Assembly (NCBI RefSeq): GCF_910592395.1
Contig: NC_088310.1
Span: forward strand, 14,393,501 to 14,457,500
DNA: 64,000 bases
Source: Lineus longissimus
Lineage: Eukaryota; Nemertea; Pilidiophora; Heteronemertea; Lineidae
Direction: 5' to 3'
This document shows, in pieces, positions 11,976-23,589 of this stretch (positions within the stretch are counted from its first letter, which is position 1; each line of letters begins with the position of its first letter). The notes under the pieces were generated by a model. The model did not search any database. It was not told the origin of the DNA and saw nothing but the letters and a program-made list of their open reading frames with translations. The position numbers were made by a program, and so were the translations under genes.

Positions 11976-13170
11976 GTATGCCTTGGGTCAGCGGCTTAAT
12001 TTGAAGAGTGGAGTTAGAGGGGAAGCATGCGCTGGTTAGGATAGCCGCAGAATTAGGCCTACAACATGTGAAGAGAAAATATCAGAAGAGAACCAAGTTC
12101 GGAGTAACCGTATAGGCCCTAATTAGTCATGATGACCCCAAAGACTACCAGTGGTCAGAAATCACCACTAAAATTTCGCACATCTTACTCACTACATATC
12201 ATACCTCGACCTTGACTCACAGTAACATGGCATCAGCTCTGCCGACTGTTAAGAGTGCCCTAAATTAATGATCAGCTCCACTTGGGGGTAGTATACATGT
12301 ACGTAGGACTATGAGTCTGTGAAAGCTCAACATAGCTCAGGCTATGTCCAGCAGCCTACCAACTTATTACTGATATTTACATAGCAATATTGGCAGGGAT
12401 TTCGGAACATTTGTGTGACGAGCTACATCGACGAACGTCCTGGATCATCGTGAAGCGGATTCAAAGTTGATACTGATGTTTACGAAAAGCGGTACCGCTC
12501 ACTTACCATTGGGGCGCGCATAGACGTCTATCATGGTTTATTCATGTTGTGACGGTCTTCAACATTTTCACAAATTTTGTTTTTGTAAATAATTAATGTA
12601 GAAACGTTTTGTCTGTTTAAAATTTGAGTTGATTCAGTCCCTTCAGTTCGGGAAAATTTACATGGTCTCTCCATACCAGATTTTATAGCATTTTGATGTC
12701 ATTGTGTTCTAAATTGTGTTCATACTTTGTGTGTGTGTCTGTACAGTACAGTACATACAGGTATAGTTTTTTCACTGCATGGTTCCATAGAGCAATTGAG
12801 AAATCGAGCAAACCATCCAGCCATCGCGGGACACAGTGGTACATCATCCAACAGTCTACTAGTGAGGAAAGTGGCCCGAGTGCTGGCAGAAGTAAGGCAT
12901 ACCCCGTCAGTAATAGTAGGCTTAATAGTATTTTGACTTTCATTATTGCAGTGTTTACGCAAGAGTGTGCCAAAATTGCTGTTGGTAAACTTATGAGTAC
13001 TTCCATAAGTTCGGACCAACTGAAAACCATTCTTTTAAAACTGGGTTTACCTGGTAGCTGTATTTGGTTATCCTACATTTTAGTATCTACACAGTTGTGG
13101 ATCAAAATTGTAGTAACTTGTTGCAGTTTGGTATGCTTTGGAAAGTCCTAGCAAATGGGTTTCATTGTGA
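11976..13170. other. No supported gene; TG-rich patch
   Basis: Overlapping short open frames occur on both strands at 12683-13150, but none has a recognisable domain or consistent splice signals. A short TG-rich run lies at 12727-12740. The right part could include the 5' LTR of the BEL/Pao element that follows, but I find no partner LTR to confirm it. Confidence 0.35.
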
Positions 13171-13229
13171 ATTTTGAGTGGATTGGAATTGAGATATAAC
13201 CAGCCATTGGCATTTACAGTCATAGAAAT

Positions 13230-13640
13230 TCAGCGAACCTGCCAGATTGACGACATCATTTTGATGTGTCAAATTAGTGACATTACATCCAGCATCAAAT
13301 ATTTCGCGTGGCCATTTGCGCCAAACCTCACGTATTTTGAGTGGCAGTCACGTCGAACATAGTTTCTAGAGTGACATTTGCGTTCAACAGATTTTTTAGA
13401 GTGACATTTGCATTCAGCATAAAGTATCTAGATTGATATTTGCATTCAACACAGAGTTTCTAGAGTGACTTTTGTGTTCATCATAGAGTTTCTAGAGTGA
13501 CATTTATGTCGAATGTCGAGTAGCGTGAGTGACATTTACGTCCAAATAGAGTATCTTGAGAGACATTCGAGTCAGATATTTAGTATCGTGAGTGACATTT
13601 GTGTTCAGTGTTCGTATCGAGTACAGTATATACGTCAAAG
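13230..13640 (+). repeat. Degenerate 35-45 bp tandem repeat in the BEL/Pao leader
   Basis: The phrase agagtgacatttgcgttcaa and variants of it recur about nine times (for example near 13369, 13399, 13433, 13466, 13495, 13529, 13560 and 13590), interleaved with tttctaga or tatcgtg words. It ends about 190 bp before the gag start codon. Such a repeat in the leader of a retroelement could be a packaging or regulatory array; no function can be shown from sequence. Confidence 0.7.
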
Positions 13641-13831
13641 TCGTTCAGATTAACGTCAAAAAGTGACATTAGTGTCAAGCGCCAAATTAGTGACTCTGCG
13701 CCTAGTTTGCCATCATCTAGTATCAAACTCACATAGTTAAAATTCCTCGCAGTTATCACTACTAGTGATCAGATTAGTTTGTAACTTCAAGTTGATTTAT
13801 TTGAGTCTAGTGTTAGTGTCATAGCTACATC

Positions 13832-16800
13832 ATGGGTCGAGGGCGTTGCTATCAAGAAGGAGGTTCACCCTCACCGTTCAAGTTGCCGACTGTACGTGAA
13901 GTGATCGACTTGGAGCTGAAACAGAGGCGAGGACAATGCGTGTAACCCATTGGGAAGAGATCAAAGATGACATTTTAACACTTATATCAGAGCCAGGAAA
14001 CTCAAGGAACATCAAAGCTCGGGCAAAGGAGCTTGCTGAGGTGAAAGAGGAACACATGGAATTGCGCAACAAGATTATGGATATGCTCACGGCAGAGAAT
14101 GTTGTAAGAGAATGGGATGACAGCGGAAGACAGAGGAAAGACCTGCGTCGGATCTTGAACCAAGCAGCTGCATACATCACAGAGAACACTTCAGCCAAGG
14201 ACGAGTCTTCTGTTGATACTCATAGTGATTCCAGTCATCATGGTCACGGTGATAGGAAGTCCAATGCAACCTGTCTACCAAAGCTGAACCTGCCATCCTT
14301 CAGTTGTAACTTGAACGAGTTTACACCGTACTGGGAGCAGTACCAGTGCAGTACATGCCAATGGAGATTTTCGGATCTTCATTTATTTGTCTACTTATTA
14401 AGTACTATGAAGGGATTAGCATTCAATTCAATTCAAATAAGACTTATATAGCGCAATTATCCAATAACGTATGATTGCTCGGCTGCGCTTTGAAAACAAA
14501 GTCACCATAATCTCGACTTCAGCACCTTTTTGAATGTGCTCACAGTTGGAGCATTTCGCACATTCATGTCTAGTCTGTTCCAGAGTTGTGTAGCATACAC
14601 CACAAAACTTCTGCCACCATATAATGCCAGGCGGTACCTGGGTATTTGGAGCAAACCTAGGTTCTGGGACCTCAGGGATCGGCTGGGTTCATACAGTGGC
14701 ACAATATCTAATAGATAGCATGGGGCAAGGTCAGCTTTGCACTTAAACAAAAGGAGTGACACCTTGAAGTCAATTCTTTGAGGAATAGGAAGCCAGTGTA
14801 GCCTCCTGAGCACGGGTGTAATGTGCTGGTCACGACGAGTTCGAGTTATTATCCTGGCTGCATGATTTTGTGTAAGTTGGAGTTTGTGCATTAGGTTCTT
14901 GGTAATGCCGGCAAGGAGGCTGTTGCAATACTCCAGTCTTGTTAACACAAGGGATTGGATCAGGAGTTTAGCTGCACTTTCGGTAAGACAATTGCGTATC
15001 CGGCCAATGTTCCGAAGATGGTACGTTGCAGATTTTACAACACTATTCACTTGATTTTCCATTAACATTGTTTGATCGAAAAGAACTCCCAGGTTTCTCA
15101 CTGATCCTGTTGTCACTTGGACGTCAATCCCCGCTACTGAGAGGGACTCTATATTGAGACGGTTCAAAGCTTGTTGAGAGCCAAACAACTTGAGTTCAGT
15201 TTTCGTTGGGTTCCCCTTGAGCATGTTCTTGGCTAACCAGTCCTGAATCTTGAGCAGGCAGTCCTCTAACTGAACAATTTTCTGCTGTGCTTGCCCTATT
15301 GGCAATGCAACATAGACTTGAGTGTCGTCAGGGAAGCAATGACGTGGGGTAGAGAAACTGTCAATCAGGTCGCCAAGTGGTAGGATATAGATAAGGAAAA
15401 GAATAGGCCCAAGTACTGAGCCCTGTGGGACACCATAGCGCAGGGTACGAGGAGCAGATCTGCTTCCATTGATCACAATATGTAGCGATCTAAGTGAGAG
15501 GTATGACCTGAACCAGTTCAGCGCAGTTCCGTCGATGGCCAGCCTAGTCCTCATCCTCATCAGGAGAATATCGTGGTCGACAGTGTCGAAGGCAGCACTC
15601 AAATCAAGGGTATCAGGAACGCTGCACCATGCTTGTCTACCATGAGCCGAATGTCATTTTGGACCTGCAGCAATGCTGTTTCAGTGCATTGCTGTTTCAG
15701 TGCATTGAAATGCACAGAGGGATTTGATGTTACTCCTGGGAACTATCAGCCTGCTGTGAACGGGATAGGTTTGGCCGGAAGCGCCCGATTGTCTCGCCAC
15801 TAGTCAAGACGATCGTTGATTTGGACATCAAGGGAATCATGACTGCTGAAACTCTTAGAGATCTTCACGATATATTGCAGAAATGGATCTGAGCGTTGAG
15901 TTGCTGTTCAAGTTTTTGCATCTACGGGTCTTATCCAAAGAGGCTTGAGATAGAAATGGAGACAAGAAAGATCGTGAGAAAGGATCTTCCACTTTCACTG
16001 CAAAGAAGAATTTCACTAAGGATATGAGGAAGCAGGACTCAAGGCCAAGCCACTCACAGCGTCAGCCTTGCTGGAAGCAGCTGGAGATAGAAGGAAGAAG
16101 TTCTGTGTCATCTGCCAGCAAGATCACGACATCAGCAGCTGTCCAGACATTATGAAGAAAAGTGTGTTAGATGGGAACTGGCAAAAACCAAACGTCTTTG
16201 CTTCAACTGTCTGAGACTAACACACCCCAGTCACTCAGTGGGAAGCTGTCAGTCAGCAAGCTGTTCAATGCAGGGCTGCGGAAAGAAGCATAATAACTTG
16301 CTACACAACAGTCACAGGATAGAAGAAAAGAAGAAAAAGGTGACCAGATTATTGGTGAAGTTTCGTCCAGCCTAAGCAACACAAGTCTTAGTACTACAGA
16401 CAGCCGCAGACTACGATGTCGACAGTAGATAGAGGGACAAAGCTTAAATTGCTACTTCTATTGAATCCTGGCAGCCAGAGGTCATACATCCGGAAGCAAA
16501 TAGCGGATTCCCTTGGATTGAAGGGACATTGAGAGATGTTAAGCATCGCAACCTTAGGAGGGCAAACTACCGAGACCAAGTGCCTGAGAAGAGTTGATGT
16601 CAAGATTGAAGCATTTACATGGATTAGCCTTTGCTGAGTCATACCGGTTGGATGGCGACATAGATCTTCTCATTGGAGCTGACTTTTATTATATCTTCAT
16701 TGAGGGTGAAACCAGAAAGGGAGGTCCTGGTATACCAACAACTGTCACGACAAGTCTAGGATGGATCTCGTGTGGTCCAGTTGGTGGAGGACAAGAGCAA

Positions 16801-17145
16801 GCTGCTGTCATCGCTTCAAAATTTGTCTTCACTAAAAAAGAAGAGGTTGTGGCCAATCTGCGAGAGTTTTGAGAACTTCAGCCAATAGGCATTTTAGGAG
16901 ATAAGGTCAAGTCATGCCAGCTGAAGAGAAAGCTGCCCTTGAACAATTCGAGAAAATCATAAAATAATTTGACGGGGAGCGCTACGCTGTAGGATTGCCG
17001 TGGAATAATGATCACCCGTCATTAGTTGATAACTACAATCAAGCCGTCAAAAGACAGGTCAGTTGAGAAAAGGATGCAGTAGAATTGGAAAATTAAGCAA
17101 GAATATTCAGCAGCTATTGAAGAGTATCATGCCTTGGGATATGAA
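13832..17145 (+). pseudogene. BEL/Pao retrotransposon gag-pro-RT remnant, interrupted by a LINE
   Basis: The reading starts at ATG 13832 and shifts frame near 13943. Coiled gag helices follow, then the typical BEL gag motif LPKLNLPSFS..LNEFTPYWEQ (about 14275-14340). The LINE 14420-15701 interrupts at YLLSTMKGLA. Gag resumes at 15707 with TEGFDVTPGNYQPA and then RFGRKRPIV. Cys-rich knuckle-like text follows (16100-16320). A protease-like segment around 16650-16800 has DLLIGADFYY and TSLGWISCGP, the hallmark BEL/Pao protease-to-RT boundary. The start of reverse transcriptase is visible up to EEYHALGYED at 17145. The rest of RT, RNase H, integrase and the 3' LTR are missing. Several stops and frameshifts make this a dead copy. 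Confidence 0.8.
14420..15701 (-). mobile_element. 5'-truncated LINE of the CR1/L2 type
   Basis: A minus-strand frame (15602-14502) gives RT motifs in order: SAAFDTVDH (domain 3), GVPQGSVLGPILFLIY (domain 4) and a catalytic box reading FPDDTQ instead of the usual FADD. Then come LNPTKTE-like (GNPTKTEL), LGVLFD and the C-terminal RLHWLPI..R..FK signature of CR1/L2/Jockey-like LINEs. An upstream continuation to about 15705 (TETALLQVQNDI) is out of frame by one base. The 3' end reads GCGCTATATAAG and then ATTGAATTGAATTGAA repeats. The word gcatt flanks both sides (14419-14423 and 15702-15706) and may be the target duplication. Confidence 0.88.
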
Positions 17146-17147
17146 GA

Positions 17148-17526
17148 CTAGAGGCCTGGCGGCCTGAATAGCTACGCTGGCGGAATCGAACGGCTAGGAA
17201 TGAATTGAATGGCTAGGAATGAGATGAATGACAAGAAATACCAGAATGTAGGTTTATTGTAGATAGGGAGATGTGGACAGACTAGATGGAATCAAGCTTA
17301 GACAAATGGGGCCAAATTCATGAAGGGCGTTCAGCTTAAAACAGTGTTTAACTACTAAATAGAAAGATTCAGGTCCTTCATGTTAATCTTCACAGAATAT
17401 GAATAGGTCCTATAACTAATCAGGGAGAGGTTGCACACATCTAACCCTTACACGCCCTTTATGAATTTGGCCCCTAGGGTGGATGACAGTTGTGAAGGTT
17501 TTATTTGAACTGCAGTGAATGAAGTA
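17148..17526 (+). repeat. Dispersed repeat R, copy 1 (left part)
   Basis: It begins actagaggcctggcggcctg and matches 22776-23140 along its length (for example agatgtggacagactagatg and gggtggatgacagttgtgaa). It truncates the BEL/Pao remnant at 17146. Its right edge is the TA target of a pogo/Tigger-like end at 17527. The left edge keeps the uninterrupted form of the site that a Harbinger element occupies in copy 2. Confidence 0.8.
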
Positions 17527-17972
17527 CAGTAAAATCCCTCTATTGCGGACACCCACGGGACTGGGCCCTGGTGTCCTTAATAGAGAGGTTATGCCAAATT
17601 GTCCGATTGGTGGAGATGAAGTTCAAGCCTTGCAGGTCTTGGTTTCTCTGTGTCGACATCTAGAGTAGAAACTTTGAACCTGTTAACTGATCGGTCTTTG
17701 CTTGTGATGTTGCGTTGAATGACGTGAGCTACTTTGGAACTCAGAGAGTGAATAATCTCTCTAGTAAAAGGTGCCCCTTTTATTGACATGTTTCCACGAC
17801 ATATCATAATGTGTGAAAAAACACCATCAACTCTGTCCATCGGCCACCTTTGATTAATAATTAATTTTTTCTAATATCTCTACTCACATATATTCGCCGC
17901 AACACTGACAAAACCGCGTGGATTTATGAGTGTCCGTTGACACAATAGGCCTATGTGATTAGTTTAAAAGAT
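17527..17972 (+). mobile_element. pogo/Tigger-like element, left part
   Basis: It starts CAGTAAAATCCCTCTATT after a TA (17525-17526). Next comes GCGGACACC, then gtgtccttaatagagagg, the end-sequence style of pogo/Tigger elements. No transposase is visible. It runs into the start of repeat R copy 2 near 17973, so the right end is missing here. A matching right end is found at 38035-38061. Confidence 0.6.
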
Positions 17973-18222
17973 GAGTAAACTAGAGGCCTGGGGCGGGTTG
18001 TTCAAAGCACCGATAACCACTATCGGTGGTTATATCCACCGATAATCCACTGATAACTTTAATTCTCCGATAGGCTGAGTTGTTCAAAGCCCTGTTAGGA
18101 TTTAGCTGCAGATAAACCACTGATAACTTCAACCCACCCCTAGGGGTACCGATCCAGAATCCAAAATGGCTGCCCATCGGATGCTGCTTTTTCCAAATTA
18201 GCACCGAAATCAAAGAACGTAC

Positions 18223-19512
18223 ATGCATAAAGAGTCTGATTCAGATGCATTTGATGACATCAGGTTGAGGCAAAGATATAGGTTTTGCAGAGACAATATC
18301 ATATACATTACCAATCTAATAAGACATGATTCAGAACATCCCACCAAGAGATCACACAGCCTCTCTGCAGAGCAGCAGGTGATGCTGGCCTTGAGGTTCT
18401 ATGCATCAGGATCATTTCTTCAGATAATGGGCAATTTGCAAGGATTTGATAAAGGGACCGCAAGTCGAATTGTCGTGAAGGTGTCAGATGCCTTGGCTGC
18501 CTTGCAGGATACTTTCATTAAATGGCCAACAACTGCTGAAGAGAGGAACCGAATCCACACTGGGTTTTACGAAATGGCAGGATTTCCAAATGTTATTGGC
18601 TGCGTTGACAGGACACATGTGAAGATTCAGGGCCCCTCTACCCACAATGGTACAAAGACTTGAATGAGGATGGACAGCAGAGGCCAACATACGAGTCTGC
18701 CTTTGTCTGTAGAAAACAGTACCACAGCATCAATACACAGGGCATATGTGACCACCAAGGTTGGCTGAATAAATTCATTGACTGTGTGGATCACTTTATA
18801 TATATGAACATCCTATATTATACTAGATGAGAAACTACTGTACCAATACTCACTCCTGTTAAAGTTATTTGACATCAATTGGGATATCATGTCACATTTA
18901 TCATGATTTTCATACATGGCAAAGCAAAAATGTACCCACTGTCAGCCGTGTTAACAATCAGCTGTTGTTGTTTTTTTCATTTGTCATGCTGGCAGTGGAC
19001 CCTTCCACTTCAACCGTGCACCCAGTCAAATTATAAGGCAAGCCAATCCGACCATAATTTTCAATGATGGGTGTACAGTATGACTCAGAAAAAGATGTAT
19101 TTGCTTTACTATAAACTATGTGTATAATTGTTTCAGGAAAGCTGATCAATTTAGTTGCATGATGGCCGGGTGCCACACATGACGCGCACATCTTCAAAGA
19201 AAGTCAGATCGGGATGTACTTGGCAGAAAATCACCGTGGGATGTTGGAGGGATTTCTTCTTGGGGACTCCGGATATCCATGTAAACCCTTCCTCCTTACA
19301 CCATATCTGCGTCCAATAACAAGACCAGACACCAGATTCAACAACGCCCACAAGAAAACAAGGAACTCCGTTGAACGTTGCTTTGGTGTTTTGAAACGAC
19401 GGTTTCACTTTCTCCACAGGGAAATCAGGATGCGCCCAGCACTAGTTTGTAAAATCATTACTGCTTGTGCTGTCCTCCACAATATAGCGCTTGACAGACG
19501 AGAGCCCCATTA
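18223..19512 (+). pseudogene. Harbinger transposase (HARBI1-like), two exons, inactivated
   Basis: The first coding block starts at ATG 18223. It has RQRYRFCRDNIIYI, the helix-turn-helix-like ALRFYASGSFLQIMGNLQG, and the first catalytic Asp in GCVDRTHVKI (about 18600). A frameshift near 18640 moves the reading to YESAFVCRKQYHSIN (18690-18750). An apparent intron follows. The second block (about 19150-19512) has [11 protein letters not shown] with the second Asp and FLLGDSGYP. It ends with [20 protein letters not shown], which holds the catalytic Glu. A TGA at 19160-19162 stands where the family usually has Arg or another residue before WPG. The transposase cuts element ends as a DDE nuclease together with the Myb-like partner. 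Frameshift plus stop indicate a dead copy. Confidence 0.88.
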
Positions 19513-20210
19513 GGAAGACCAATTCAAGACGCGGGATAGATATATCTACTAAGGAAATGAAGATGGTCGCACAGTGAGGAGAAATGTGACAAACACCTTC
19601 TTTAATTAATGTGATGGACTTGCAGAAGTTTCAGATCAATATCTACATCTAATTTACAATATTATGAATTATGAAGAACAGTAAATTAAAGAATGAAGCT
19701 TTACATAAAGACTAGCTTGTGTCTTCATTCATATACATATATATAAATAGCTCAAAATATCAGCAATATCTTAATCATATTATAAACCGGTGTAGTGAAA
19801 TACACAAACAGCAAAACATTATGCAACATGAAACACCACAGGCATCTATGGTCAGCGGCACAGAATTAATGTTGTTCCCTTTCCCTTTCCAATTTCTCCA
19901 CCTCAAGCCTCATCTTCTTCCCATATATCTCTGCATTTTCCAGTTCCCTCAGAAAGAGTTTATGCTGAAGTGGGCAAATACAGCGAAACGGTAGCTGGGA
20001 CGGCTGCTTTTCCCCCTTCCTTTCCCTTTCCCCATACTATGGACACACCCCCGTTCACTATCACGTGCCATTTCACGAGTTGAGTCAATTTTATCGTCGT
20101 CATCAGATGACCATGGTCATGGAGCACCAGCCTCTTCTGTCAAGCGGTGCAGTTCATCTTCTGGAATGAAATTTATAATAATAATCAGTACTGGTATATA
20201 GCTGGTAATA

Positions 20211-21565
20211 CACTGTTGGGCAAAATGGTTGTCACCCCTGCAATGGCAGATATGATTTCATATCCATTTTTAATCTATTTTGATATGGTAAACATTAATG
20301 AGTGGAAACTTTGCAGTTGTACACACATGGTATTAGCGTGTGTTTTTGGACCACAAACTTGCACATGTTTGCCATCAATTGCTTATTAATTGACATTTTA
20401 TCTACGGAGGCTCATCAGGGACCTAAACTATGGAAAACATCTTTGTCATTGTTTCACTCTGTTCTCTCCATCTGATCAGATTTGATTGTCCAAATTGATA
20501 GGAATTGCACAGTTGGGTAATTTCTCACTACTTGCATACCTAATATCGCGTATTGCCCCCACGGGCTGCAATGAGCGTTGCAATTCGTCGGGACATGCTT
20601 CTAACAACGCTTCGTATCCTTCGTTGGGGATTTCGCCCCAAATACGGACAATTGCATCAGCAAGGTCGGCAAGGTTCTGAGGCTGAGGGTCCAAATTTTC
20701 AAGTTCTCTGCCGATATGGTCCCACAGGTGCTCTATGGGGTTCATATCCGGGCTGTAAGGAGGCCAGTCCAGACGGTTGACGTTTTGTTCGTGCAAGAAA
20801 TTGTTCACTATTGCTGCTCTGTGGGGTCTGGCGTTGTCAATCGCTAGTGTCCAGTTGTTGCCGAACTGGGCCCTTGCTTCTGGCAGCCATGATCTCGGAG
20901 AATCTCCGAGTAGAGGAGACCGTTTACATTTTGCTTTAGGACGCTGACTGCAGTTTTTCCATGATAATGAATGGCGCCCCAGATATGGACTGAACCAACT
21001 CCAAATGGAACACGCAGGCCTACACAGTCTTCCCGAAGCTGCTCGCCTGGTAATCGACGAACTCTGACCCTGCCATCAACACGGAACAGCAAGAAACAGG
21101 ACTCGTCACCAAAGACGATGTGGCACCACATTTCGTCCGGCGTGTCAGCATGCGCTCTCGCCCACAGAAGCCGTTTTGCCGCATCTGTCAATTTTGGACA
21201 GACTACCTGCCTTCTTGCATGATACCCCGCAGCAATCAGCCTACGGTTTACCGTTGTCCGACTAGCGTCAACATTATCCAGGTTGTACCAGGCATTGCGC
21301 AGCTGTGTCGTCGTTTTCTTACAATCTGCACGGCAACGACGCAAGAGAGGACGGTCATTTCTTTCATTGGAGATGCGAGGACGACCAGTAGATCTCCCAA
21401 CGTTAACATTACCGTCATATCGCCCTGTGACGAAATTAAATTAGGTCACTCATGTCAATTTCAATCTAAGAATGAAAGAAACCTGACCATGATGGTGGAG
21501 AAATATGGATATAACCTGAAACGCACAATTTTCTATAGGGGTGACAACCATTTTGCCCAATAGTG
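20211..21565 (-). mobile_element. Tc1/mariner element inside Harbinger element 1
   Basis: The inverted repeats are about 29 bp: CACTGTTGGGCAAAATGG on the left and CACTATTGGGCAAAATGG read from the right, continuing TTGTCACCCC in both. TA flanks both ends (20209-20210 and 21566-21567). The 1355-bp length fits a Tc1-like element with an internal loss. Its transposase runs on the minus strand. Confidence 0.92.
20476..21440 (-). pseudogene. Tc1-type transposase (DD34E), frameshifted
   Basis: On the minus strand the frame reads GRPRISNERND and a second helix-turn-helix (RTTVNRRLIAAGYHARR). The first catalytic Asp is in VFGDESCF (about 21115). After a frameshift near 20886 come the second Asp in LAIDNARPH and the Glu in YSPDMNPIEHLWD. 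Exactly 34 residues separate the second Asp and the Glu, the Tc1 spacing. The N-terminal paired-like helix region is missing or scrambled between 21440 and the right inverted repeat. It would have catalysed cut-and-paste at TA sites; this copy is inactive. Confidence 0.9.
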
Positions 21566-22079
21566 TAGTATCACAAATACTTCAGAAGGATATCGAACAT
21601 AATGTGTCACCTTTTATCAAAGTCTCTACTCTGCCCAAGGACACAAACATTTGCATATTGTTTTCTAAGTTAATTATTTCACAAACAGCATCCGGTACAC
21701 TGGTACCCTGTATATGGCCTATGGGTTCAGTACATCATGTACATCATGCATTGTGAAAGAAGAAATCATGATGATTGCAATCTCCAGAAAACTGCTTCAG
21801 TTCATGAACAGATTCATTGAAACAAGGTGAAAATGCATTTTAACTATAGTTCATTAACTGTAGTATGAGTATGTGGTTTTTAAAAGTACAATTCAGATGT
21901 ACAATGCTGGTTTTCAAGTGAAAATTGTGTCATGCCTCAGATCACGAAGGTGGCCATTTTGGGGTCGTGGCAGTTTTTTAGCAGACGAATTTTTCAGATC
22001 AAAATCAATTTTAGGCCTACAAAAGTGATAATCTAAGAAACCTTCTTGGGTCTTGATAGTTGGGATCAAGAAACAGTTG

Positions 22080-22582
22080 CTGGTAGTTGCTCTCCCTACA
22101 TCTCCCAATTCCCAATCAGGCCTACTGATGGGGTTGGACTTGGTGTTTGGAACTGGGATCCGGATGGTGGTGGTGCTGAGCTTTCCAAGCCCCCTGAAAT
22201 GCCATTCCAGGTTGGGCATTCGCTATAAATGGCTACTATCTTTTCTGTCACTGGATCCAAAGGCGGTGGAGCTGAACCCCCTCCTGTCTTTAAAATCCCT
22301 CTCCTTTCTGCTGCAGCCTTTCCTTTGGCATTCTTCTGCAGGGCCTGTCATTTGTCTCTGCATTCTTCTGCAGTTCTCACTGCCACTCCCTGTGCTGTCA
22401 GGGCCGTTGCCACCTTCACCCAAACACTTTTCTTCTTCTGATTTGTCACTGTGTCCGTGAATTTAGATGATAGCAAAGTGACATTACGCTCTGTCAGTTC
22501 AACAAGAGAAATTTGCCTTTCTTTTCTTTTTTTGGGTGGTTTTGCTAGGAACAGATGAAATTTCTCCTGCTAAATTGGCCAT
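22080..22582 (-). pseudogene. Harbinger-encoded Myb/SANT-like DNA-binding protein, broken
   Basis: The minus-strand reading starts at ATG 22582 with a Lys-rich stretch and shifts frame near 22500. It continues LTERNVTLLSSKFTDTVTN, then QKKKSVWVKVATALTAQGVA and RTAEECRDK. An in-frame TGA follows at 22350-22348, where this domain family has a conserved Trp. It continues QALQKNAKGKAAAERRG, then GGGSAPPPLDPVTEKIVAI. This is the Myb_DNA-bind_5-like protein that PIF/Harbinger elements encode to bring the transposase to DNA and the nucleus. It sits tail-to-tail with the transposase gene, the usual arrangement. Confidence 0.8.
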
Positions 22583-22775
22583 CTTGGATGCTGGAACACT
22601 ACTGCATTATGGGAAGATCCACTGTTAAATCCACTGATACCTATCCGGTCCTTAAAACTAGTTTTGAACAACTCATTTTTATCGGTGGTTTAACTATCGG
22701 GGTTAAGAGATTTTTATCGGCTGATAAGTCTTATCAGTGGATAAATTTAACACTGCATTGAACAACCTGCCCCTG

Positions 22776-23300
22776 GCGGCCTGAATAGCTACGCTGGCGG
22801 AATTTAATAGCAAAGAATGAGATGAATGACAAGAAAATGTAGCAAGTAGTATATGCGAGTACCAGAATGTAGGTTTATGGTAAATAGGGAGATGTGGACA
22901 GACTAGATGGAATCAAGCTTAGACAAATGGGGCAAAAATTCATGAAGGGCGTTCAGCTTAAAACAGCGTTTAACTACTGAATAGACAGATTCAGGTCCTT
23001 CATGTAAATCTTCACAGAATATGAATAGGCCCTATAACTAATCAGGGAGAGTTACACACGTTTAATGAATTTGGCCCCTAGGGTGGATGACAGTTGTGAA
23101 GGTTTTATTTGAACTGCAGTGATTGAAGTAGTTGATGGGTTCTTTTGTCACATCCACTCTTCAATGCCTTCAGTGCCTATGCTCCAACTGTGTTTAAGCA
23201 AGCCAGCGCAAAACTGCTCTTTCAATACCTGTAGTTTGATACCATTAATGCGACTGCCTTCCTCTAATGGTGTTCAAGTTGTTTAATGAGTCATAAAAAT
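22776..23300 (+). repeat. Dispersed repeat R, copy 2
   Basis: It continues directly after the right CTG of Harbinger element 1; its first 15 or so bases lie left of that element at 17973-17990. It matches 17160-17524. Beyond that it matches 38064-38232 (gttcttttgtcacatcc, then tcaataccttcagtgcc-type text). In this copy the pogo/Tigger site is unoccupied (gaagta followed by gttgatgggttc). The stretch 23300-23590 has further repeat-like text but no gene. Confidence 0.78.
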
Positions 23301-23589
23301 ACATCAGGGTAAACCTACTCTTAAACACTTTTAGTTTGATATCAAACACGGATGACACCTTTCGCTGTAACCGTCCCCAAGTAGGTCAGTTGGTAATGAA
23401 AATGGGTTAGCACAAACTTACTATTCATTATCTTTAGTCCGATAACAAACACGACAACTTTATATATAACAGTCTTAAACTAGTTAAAGTAGGGCAGAAG
23501 GTTATAAAAGCAGTTCAGTGCAAATCTCTCCTTCATTACCTTGAGTTTCGATTAGTTCTTGTGACACTGCCCAATTCCCTCCCAAAAGG

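Larger units (their letters stand above)
17991..22772. mobile_element. PIF/Harbinger element 1
   Basis: Terminal inverted repeats are GGGCGGGTTGTTCAAAGC on the left and GGGCAGGTTGTTCAATGC read inward from the right. Beyond these are further inverted subterminal words such as atcggtggtt..a. The flanking duplication is CTG (17988-17990 and 22773-22775). The empty form of the site is seen in repeat R at 17156. The element carries both expected genes, a HARBI1-type transposase on the plus strand and a Myb-like DNA-binding protein on the minus strand, and contains a later Tc1 insertion (20211-21565). A CTG duplication departs from the usual TWA of this superfamily. Confidence 0.88.

Noticed and set aside
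12683-13151. Overlapping open frames on both strands (up to 152 codons)
   Set aside because: No domain, no consistent splice signals, and low-complexity TG sequence nearby; they look like chance frames.
17148-17210. Reverse-strand box B-like word (ggaatcgaacgg) as a tRNA gene
   Set aside because: No box A at the right distance and no cloverleaf can be drawn.
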